A stretch of 64,000 nucleotides of DNA from Aquabacterium sp. OR-4. GTDB taxonomy: Bacteria; Pseudomonadota; Gammaproteobacteria; Burkholderiales; Burkholderiaceae_C. Location: NCBI RefSeq assembly GCF_025290835.2, contig NZ_JAOCQD020000001.1, positions 2,108,001 to 2,172,000 on the forward strand, given 5' to 3'. The translations under genes and the position numbers were made by a program. Numbering within the stretch: the stretch's first letter is position 1; each line of letters begins with the position of its first letter. Shown here piece after piece: positions 59,456 to 64,000 of this stretch. The notes under the pieces were generated by a model, which did not search any database, was not told where the DNA came from, and saw nothing but the letters and a program-made list of their open reading frames with translations.

Positions 59456-60273
59456 AGCTCACCGTCAACGACCGTGCCGCCTACGCCTACACCGGCGGCA
59501 AGCCCTTCGATCCCGCCAGGCCCAGCGTGGTGTTCGTCCACGGTGCGCTGCACGACCACAGCGCCTGGACGCTGCTGGCCCGCTGGTGCGCGCACCACGG
59601 CCACAACGCGCTGGCCGTCGATCTGCCGGGCCATGGCCGCAGTGCCGGGCCGGTGCTGCCCGATGTGCAGTCGCTGGCCGACTGGGTGCTGGCGCTGCTG
59701 GACGCCGCCGGCGCCGCGCCCGGCACACCGGTGGCGGTGGTGGGCCACAGCATGGGCTCGCTGATCGCGCTGGAGTGCGCGGCGCGCGCGCCCCAGCGCA
59801 TCAGCCGGCTGGTGATGGTGGGCACGGCCTACCCGATGAAGGTCTCGCAGGCGCTGCTCGACACCGCCGCCAGCGCACCGCTGAAGGCCATCGACATGGT
59901 CAACAGCTTCTCGATCAGCACGCTGGCCGCCAAGCCCTCGTACCCCGGCCCGGGCATGTGGCTGCACGGCGCCAACCGGGCGCTGATGCGCCGCATCCTC
60001 AACGGCCCCCACGCCACCGGCTGCGCGGTGAACCTGTTCCACCACGACTTCAGCGTGTGCGACCGCTATGCCCATGGGCTGGAGGCTGCCGCGCTGGTGC
60101 GCTGCCCGGTCACCTTCGTGCTGGGTGAGCGCGACCAGATGACCTCACCCAAGGTCACGCGCGAGATCGGTGCGGCGCTGAAGGCGCGCACCGTGATGCT
60201 GCCGACGGGCCACACGCAGATGGCCGAGGACCCGGATGGTTTGCTGGAGGCTTTGCGGTCTGCTTTGGCTTGA
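59452..60273 (+). CDS. Alpha/beta hydrolase
   Basis: 273 residues. Canonical fold: oxyanion/HG motif VVFVHGALHDHSAW, nucleophile Ser in VAVVGHSMGSLIALECA, acid in FVLGERDQMTSP, His in LPTGHTQMAEDP. The start overlaps the sulfhydrylase stop. Many such enzymes are esterases or dienelactone-type hydrolases; coupling to the sulfhydrylase is suggestive of a role with acylated or thioester compounds but does not identify the substrate. Confidence 0.9.
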   Translation: MKLTVNDRAAYAYTGGKPFDPARPSVVFVHGALHDHSAWTLLARWCAHHGHNALAVDLPGHGRSAGPVLPDVQSLADWVLALLDAAGAAPGTPVAVVGHSMGSLIALECAARAPQRISRLVMVGTAYPMKVSQALLDTAASAPLKAIDMVNSFSISTLAAKPSYPGPGMWLHGANRALMRRILNGPHATGCAVNLFHHDFSVCDRYAHGLEAAALVRCPVTFVLGERDQMTSPKVTREIGAALKARTVMLPTGHTQMAEDPDGLLEALRSALA

Positions 60274-60639
60274 GCGTTTGGCGTTCGCTGCTCGCTCGCT
60301 GCCGGCTGCGCGTGGCCAAGGCCGCCGGGTAACCGGCTGGCTCCATGCCAAGGGCCAGAGGCCCTTGGCCTTCGCCAGGCACAAACCGTCCTCAGGACGG
60401 TTTGTGTCCGGGCTCAGTCCCCCGCCAAGGTGCTCCCGCACCTCGGCTCCACCTTCACTTAGGCCGGGCGGTCACCCGCCGTCCTCGTCCCGAGACAGCG
60501 TGGCAGGTCACCCATCGCCGGGCGCTGGCGCCCGGCGTTCACCGCATGCGGAGACCGTGCGGGCACGGCTTGCCTTGCTCTGCCATCTGCACGCCAGCGA
60601 ACAAGCGGCAACGCAACAACGCAACAACCCAACAAGGCG
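60274..60639. other. 366-base hairpin-rich non-coding region
   Basis: No convincing gene. Three perfect inverted repeats lie here: GCCAAGGGCC-AGA-GGCCCTTGGC (60347-60369), CACAAACCGTCC-TCA-GGACGGTTTGTG (60380-60406) and CGCCGGGCGC-TG-GCGCCCGGCG (60516-60537). Towards the right end lies a low-GC stretch with repeats of CAACAA/ACGCAACAAC (60601-60640). The layout looks like a structured intergenic element (REP-like or an untranslated RNA) rather than decayed coding sequence. Confidence 0.5.
60347..60406. terminator. Double hairpin between convergent hydrolase and tdh genes
   Basis: Stems of 10 and 12 bases, each with a 3-base loop, separated by 10 bases. They fall between convergent genes, so a two-way transcription barrier is the simplest reading. 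No U-tracts. Confidence 0.45.
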
Positions 60640-61587
60640 TCAGCCAACGACCAAAGGCCGCAAGTTCGCCAGCATGTCCCCCACCATCGCATCCAGAGAC
60701 CACGAAGGCGACCAGCCCCAATCGCGCCGGGCTGCCGAGTCGTCAATCGCAGCCGGCCAGCTCTGCGCAATCGCCTGGCGGAAGTCCGGCGCACAAGACA
60801 GCTCGAAAGAAGGCAGCGCCCGCTTCAAAGCCAAAGCCGCATCAGCAGGCGACAGGCTGAACGCCGACAGGTTGTAGCTGCCCCGCTCGCGGATGGCATC
60901 GGCCGGTGCGTCCATCAACATCAGCGTGGCGCGGATGGCATCGGGCATGTACATCATGGGCAGCGCCGTGTCGGCGCGCAGAAAGCTTTCGTAGGCGCCC
61001 TGCTTCAAGGCCTGGTGGAAGATGTCCACCGCCCAGTCGGTGGTGCCGCCGCCCGGTGGCGTCTTCCAGCTGATGATGCCGGGATAACGCAGGCTGCGCA
61101 CGTCCACGCCGTGCTTGGCGTGGTACCAGGCGCACCAGCGCTCGCCGGCCAGCTTGCTGATGCCGTACACGGTGCTGGGGTCCATCACCGTGGCCTGTTC
61201 GGCCAGAGCCGGCGTGGTGGGGCCGAAGGCCGCAATGCTGCTGGGCCAGAAGATGCGTTCGAGCCGCGCGGTGCGGGCCAGCTCCAGCACATTGAGCAGG
61301 CCGGTCATGTTGAGGTGCCAGGCCCATTGCGGATGCTGCTCGCCGCTGGCCGACAAGGCCGCCGCCAGGTGGTAGATCTGCGTGACGCCATGGCGCTTGA
61401 CCACGGCCGCCAGCGCGGCGGCATCGGTGCAGTCCAGCGCCTCGTGGGCCACGCCGGGCACCCGACCGCTGGGTGCCAGATCGCTGGTCACCACCGCGTC
61501 GTGGCCGTGGCGTGCGGCCAGGGCTTCGGCCAGCTCGGTGCCGATCTGGCCATTGGCGCCGATGATGAGAATCTTCAGCCGGGCCAT
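60640..61587 (-). CDS. tdh: L-threonine 3-dehydrogenase, short-chain/epimerase-type
   Basis: 315 residues from the ATG at 61587 (GAGG eight bases upstream). Rossmann fold with ILIIGANGQIGTELAEALA, catalytic Ser and the YxxxK motif as FWPSSIAAFGP and VYGISKLAGERWCAWYHAKHGVDVRSLRYPGIISW, the FlaTDH-like pattern; then TTDWAVDIFHQAL and LPMMYMPDAIRATLMLM. This is the extended SDR form of threonine dehydrogenase, not the zinc MDR form of E. coli. Makes 2-amino-3-ketobutyrate for Kbl, encoded just upstream on the same strand. Confidence 0.93.
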   Translation of the reverse strand: MARLKILIIGANGQIGTELAEALAARHGHDAVVTSDLAPSGRVPGVAHEALDCTDAAALAAVVKRHGVTQIYHLAAALSASGEQHPQWAWHLNMTGLLNVLELARTARLERIFWPSSIAAFGPTTPALAEQATVMDPSTVYGISKLAGERWCAWYHAKHGVDVRSLRYPGIISWKTPPGGGTTDWAVDIFHQALKQGAYESFLRADTALPMMYMPDAIRATLMLMDAPADAIRERGSYNLSAFSLSPADAALALKRALPSFELSCAPDFRQAIAQSWPAAIDDSAARRDWGWSPSWSLDAMVGDMLANLRPLVVG

Positions 61588-61627
61588 GTTCAGACCTCGC
61601 CGTTCAGCAGGCTGCGGGCGGCGCGGC

Positions 61628-62848
61628 TCATGGCAGCAGCCCCAGCTCGCGCCCGGCCTGGGCAAAGGCGGCCACGGCGCGGTCGAGTTGCGCCACCGTG
61701 TGCGCCGCGCTCACCTGCACCCGCACCCGCGCCTGGCCCTGCGGCACCACCGGGTAGAAAAAGCCGGTGACATACATGCCCAGCTCGCGCAGACGCGCCG
61801 CCAGCTGCTGGGCCTTGACCGCGTCGTACACCATGATCGGCACGATGGGGTGCGTGCCCGGCTTGATCTCGAAGCCTGCCGCGGCGATGGCCGCGCGAAA
61901 GTGCGCGGTGTTGGCGTGCAGCGTGTCGCGCAGCGAGGTCGAGGCTTCCAGCAAATCCAGCACCGCCAGGCTGGCGCCCACGATGGCTGGCGCCAGCGTG
62001 TTCGAGAACAGATACGGCCGCGAGCGCTGGCGCAGCAGCTCGATCACCGCCCTGGGGCCGGCGGTGAAGCCGCCGCTGGCGCCGCCCAGGGCCTTGCCGA
62101 AGGTGCCGGTGATGAGGTCCACCCGCGAGCGGCCGTCGACCAGCAGGCCGCGGTGCTCGTGCGTGCCGCGGCCGGTGGCGCCCATGAAGCCGGTGGCATG
62201 GCACTCGTCGATGGCCAGGATGGCGCCATGCGCATCGCACAGCGTGCGCATCTCGTCGAGCCGCGCGATGGTGCCGTCCATCGAGAACACGCCGTCACTG
62301 AACACCAGCACCTCGCGGGCACCGGCGGCGCGGGCGGCCTGCAGCTGCGCCGCCAGGTCGGCCATGTCGTCATGGCGGTAGCGGTAGCGCTGGGCCTTGC
62401 ACAGGCGGATGCCGTCGATGATGGACGCATGGTTCAGCGCATCGCTGACGATGGCGTCCTGCTCGCCCAGCAGCGGCTCGAACAGCCCGCCGTTGGCATC
62501 GAAGGCCGCCGCATACAGGATGGCGTCGTCCAGGCCCAGAAAGCGCGCGATGCGCTGCTCGAGCTGCTTGTGGATGTCTTGCGTGCCGCAGATGAAGCGC
62601 ACCGAGCTCAGGCCGAAGCCATGGCTGTCGATGGCCGCCTGCGCAGCCGCCATCACCTGCGGATGAGCCGACAGGCCGAGGTAGTTGTTGGCGCACAGGT
62701 TGATCAGCGGCTGGCCCTGCGGGTCATCGGCCAGGCGCACCTGTGCGCCCTGCGGGCCGGTGATCACGCGCTCGGTCTTGGTCAGGCCGGCGGCATCCAG
62801 CGCCTGCAGCTCGTGGTGCAGGCGGGCAAGAAAGGTCTCGGCAGTCAC
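61628..62848 (-). CDS. kbl: 2-amino-3-ketobutyrate CoA ligase (glycine C-acetyltransferase)
   Basis: 406 residues from a GTG start with AGGAGA nine bases upstream. Alpha-oxoamine synthase family PLP enzyme: LINLCANNYLGLSAHPQVMAAA, SVRFICGTQDIHKQLEQRIARFLG, DECHATGFMGATGRGTHEHRG, and the PLP lysine in LITGTFGKALGGASGGF. Cleaves 2-amino-3-ketobutyrate with CoA to glycine and acetyl-CoA. It forms an operon with tdh and is divergent from an XRE-cupin regulator. Confidence 0.97.
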   Translation of the reverse strand: MTAETFLARLHHELQALDAAGLTKTERVITGPQGAQVRLADDPQGQPLINLCANNYLGLSAHPQVMAAAQAAIDSHGFGLSSVRFICGTQDIHKQLEQRIARFLGLDDAILYAAAFDANGGLFEPLLGEQDAIVSDALNHASIIDGIRLCKAQRYRYRHDDMADLAAQLQAARAAGAREVLVFSDGVFSMDGTIARLDEMRTLCDAHGAILAIDECHATGFMGATGRGTHEHRGLLVDGRSRVDLITGTFGKALGGASGGFTAGPRAVIELLRQRSRPYLFSNTLAPAIVGASLAVLDLLEASTSLRDTLHANTAHFRAAIAAAGFEIKPGTHPIVPIMVYDAVKAQQLAARLRELGMYVTGFFYPVVPQGQARVRVQVSAAHTVAQLDRAVAAFAQAGRELGLLP

Positions 62849-62980
62849 GTCAGGGGTCTCCTGGTGGTGGGGGCTGGGGCTGCCGGCAGGGCGGTTGGCC
62901 GGCCGGCGGCCTGGTGAACATTGATCGTTTTATCGAACGACTCGTGCACTATACTGAACGAAACTTTCAAGAGCAAGCCC
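62849..62980. promoter_or_regulatory. Divergent control region of kbl-tdh and the XRE-cupin gene
   Basis: An AT-rich island (62919-62970) in GC-rich DNA. On the plus strand TATACT (62950-62955) is a good -10 for the regulator. TCGTT-N6-AACGA (62925-62929, 62936-62940) is an inverted repeat, and GAACGA recurs 21 bases on (62935-62940, 62956-62961), two helical turns apart on either side of the -10. On the minus strand TTCAGT-N18-GATAAA (62957-62928) may be the kbl promoter. The layout fits autoregulation and control of kbl-tdh by the adjacent XRE protein. Confidence 0.55.
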
Positions 62981-63598
62981 ATGGCCAAGCCCCCACGCGC
63001 CACCCTCGCACCGGCCCCCACCGGCCCGGCCACGCCGGCCGAGCCGCCCCGCGTGGGCGCCGCGCTGGCCGCGCTGCGCGAGCAGCAGGCCTTGTCGCTG
63101 GACGAGCTGTCGCGCCGCGCGGGCGTGTCGAAAAGCATGCTGTCGCAGATCGAGCGCGCGCAGGCCAATCCCACGGTGGCCGTGGTGTGGCGCCTGGCCA
63201 ATGCGCTGGGCGTGCCGCTGTCCGAGCTGCTGGAGGCCGCGCCGCGCCCGGCGCCACCGGCCATCAGCACCGTGGCCGCCCACGACACGCCCACGCTGCG
63301 CGGGCGCGACCCCGGTTGCGAGCTGCGCATCCTGGGCCCGCTGGCGCTGGCCGGCCGCTTCGAGTGGTACGAGCTCACGCTGCAGCCCGGCGCCGGGCTG
63401 GTGAGCGACGCGCACGAGCCCGGCACGCAAGAGCATGTCAGCGTGCTGGCCGGGCGGCTCACGCTGCAGGCCGGCGAAGCCCAGGCCATGCTGACCGAGG
63501 GCGAGACCGCACGCTATGCCGCCGACACGCCGCATGCGCTGCGCAACGCCGGCAAGCTGCCGGTGCGTGCGCTGCTGGTGGTGATGCACAGCGACTGA
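62981..63598 (+). CDS. XRE-family regulator with C-terminal cupin domain
   Basis: 205 residues from the ATG at 62981; an upstream ATG at 62921 lies inside the promoter region. Helix-turn-helix: GAALAALREQQALSLDELSRRAGVSKSMLSQIERAQANPTVAVVWRLANALGVPLSELL. Cupin: FEWYELTLQPGAGLVSDAHEPGTQEHVSVLAGRLTLQAGEAQAMLTEGETARYAADTPHALRNAG, with His residues in HEPGTQEHV and PHA possibly binding metal. Members of this group sense small molecules and repress neighbouring catabolic genes; threonine or a derivative is a reasonable but unproven effector given kbl-tdh. Confidence 0.93.
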   Translation: MAKPPRATLAPAPTGPATPAEPPRVGAALAALREQQALSLDELSRRAGVSKSMLSQIERAQANPTVAVVWRLANALGVPLSELLEAAPRPAPPAISTVAAHDTPTLRGRDPGCELRILGPLALAGRFEWYELTLQPGAGLVSDAHEPGTQEHVSVLAGRLTLQAGEAQAMLTEGETARYAADTPHALRNAGKLPVRALLVVMHSD

Positions 63599-63680
63599 CC
63601 CGGCCCGGGCGCCCCTGGCCACAGCCCGGCGGGCCTTCACCCCCTGCGGCACAATCGCGCCGCAACATGAATGCTGCCCG

Positions 63681-64000
63681 ATGAGCCTGGTTTTTCCGCA
63701 CACCTTCGTCCCGTGGTTTCGCGCGGTGGCGCCCTACATCCACGCCTATCGCGGCAAGACCTTCGTGGTGGCCGCCACCGGCGAGCTGATCGCCGCCGGC
63801 AAGCTCGAATCGCTGGCGCAGGATCTGTCGATCATGCACGCCATGGGCATCAAGCTGGTGCTGGTGCATGGCTTTCGGCCGCAGGTCAACGAGCAGCTGG
63901 CGCTCAAGGGCCATGCCTCGCGCCACTCGCACGGCAAGCGCATCACCGATGCCCTGACCCTCGATTGCGCGCAAGAAGCGGCCGGCCAGCTGCGCTTCGA
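63681..64000 (+). CDS. argA: N-acetylglutamate synthase, 5' part
   Basis: 106 codons are visible before the window ends. The translation begins MSLVFPHTFVPWFRAVAPYI and continues HAYRGKTFVVAATGELIAAGKLESLAQDLSIMHAMGIKLVLVHGFRPQVNEQLALKG, the amino-acid-kinase-like N-terminal domain of classical ArgA with the FVPWFR.VAPYI.A..GKTFVV signature. First enzyme of arginine biosynthesis in this lineage, normally feedback-inhibited by arginine. The GNAT domain lies beyond the window. Confidence 0.93.
   Translation, partial: MSLVFPHTFVPWFRAVAPYIHAYRGKTFVVAATGELIAAGKLESLAQDLSIMHAMGIKLVLVHGFRPQVNEQLALKGHASRHSHGKRITDALTLDCAQEAAGQLRF

Noticed and set aside
60155..60860. Small plus- and minus-strand open frames around 60.2-60.9 kb
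   Set aside because: They run through the hairpins and into tdh or the hydrolase, with low-complexity arginine/proline/serine content.

Overview
This window is a GC-rich (about 70 % by eye) bacterial chromosome segment with dense, short-spaced genes and essentially no mobile DNA. The gene set (RatA/RnfH/SmpB cluster, liv-type ABC transport, gcvT-gcvH-gcvP behind a tandem glycine riboswitch, XenA-like reductase, polar-flagellum-style chemosensory operon) and the protein sequences point to a betaproteobacterium of the Burkholderiales, most like the Rubrivivax/Leptothrix/Ideonella group. This placement is inference from familiarity, not from a search. No rRNA, tRNA, CRISPR array, prophage or intact insertion sequence was seen.

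Layout. 1-6.2 kb: a minus-strand redox/detoxification group (YaeR-like VOC protein, yellow/MRJP-family protein, XenA-like ene-reductase, zinc-free quinone reductase), then a Dps / DJ-1-PfpI pair divergent from a LysR regulator. 6.2-6.8 kb: a composition-shifted gap with an AT-rich inverted repeat. 6.8-11.2 kb: guaB - MFS transporter - guaA, an interrupted guanine-nucleotide operon. 11.4-13.3 kb: DUF4124 protein, rnfH-ratA divergent from smpB. 13.4-22.1 kb: acyl-CoA ligase and enoyl-CoA hydratase divergent from a five-part branched-chain-amino-acid-type ABC importer that runs straight into a family III CoA-transferase; together they look like uptake, CoA activation and beta-oxidation-type processing of a carboxylic acid. 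22.1-27.1 kb: O-acetylhomoserine sulfhydrylase, CoA-binding protein and a CHASE2 hybrid kinase. 27.2-33.5 kb: glycine riboswitch, gcvT, gcvH, gcvP, sdaA (glycine to one-carbon units, serine to pyruvate).

33.6-55.0 kb is a chemotaxis island interrupted by an RND efflux pair. Two transmembrane chemoreceptors carry an extra Cache-like domain at the cytoplasmic C-terminus; a third receptor is divergent from the operon [receptor/CheZ-like protein]-cheY-STAS-cheA-polyHAMP receptor-cheW-cheR-cheD-cheB. Two good sigma-28 (FliA) promoter matches sit back-to-back between the divergent units, so both are probably expressed with the flagellum. The first protein of the operon combines a degenerate receptor signalling hairpin with a D-x-x-x-Q motif like the CheZ phosphatase active site and an aromatic C-terminal tail, and the soluble receptor carries three 90-residue repeats that look like stacked HAMP modules. 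This locus is the most promising place for new biology.

55.0-64.0 kb: HcaT-like MFS transporter, aroC, CBS-domain protein, a second homocysteine-forming sulfhydrylase with an alpha/beta hydrolase, a hairpin-rich non-coding gap, then tdh-kbl (threonine to glycine and acetyl-CoA) divergent from an XRE-cupin regulator, and the start of argA. Threonine cleavage (tdh-kbl), glycine cleavage (gcv), serine deamination (sdaA), purine synthesis (guaBA) and methionine synthesis (two sulfhydrylases) all touch glycine/one-carbon metabolism.
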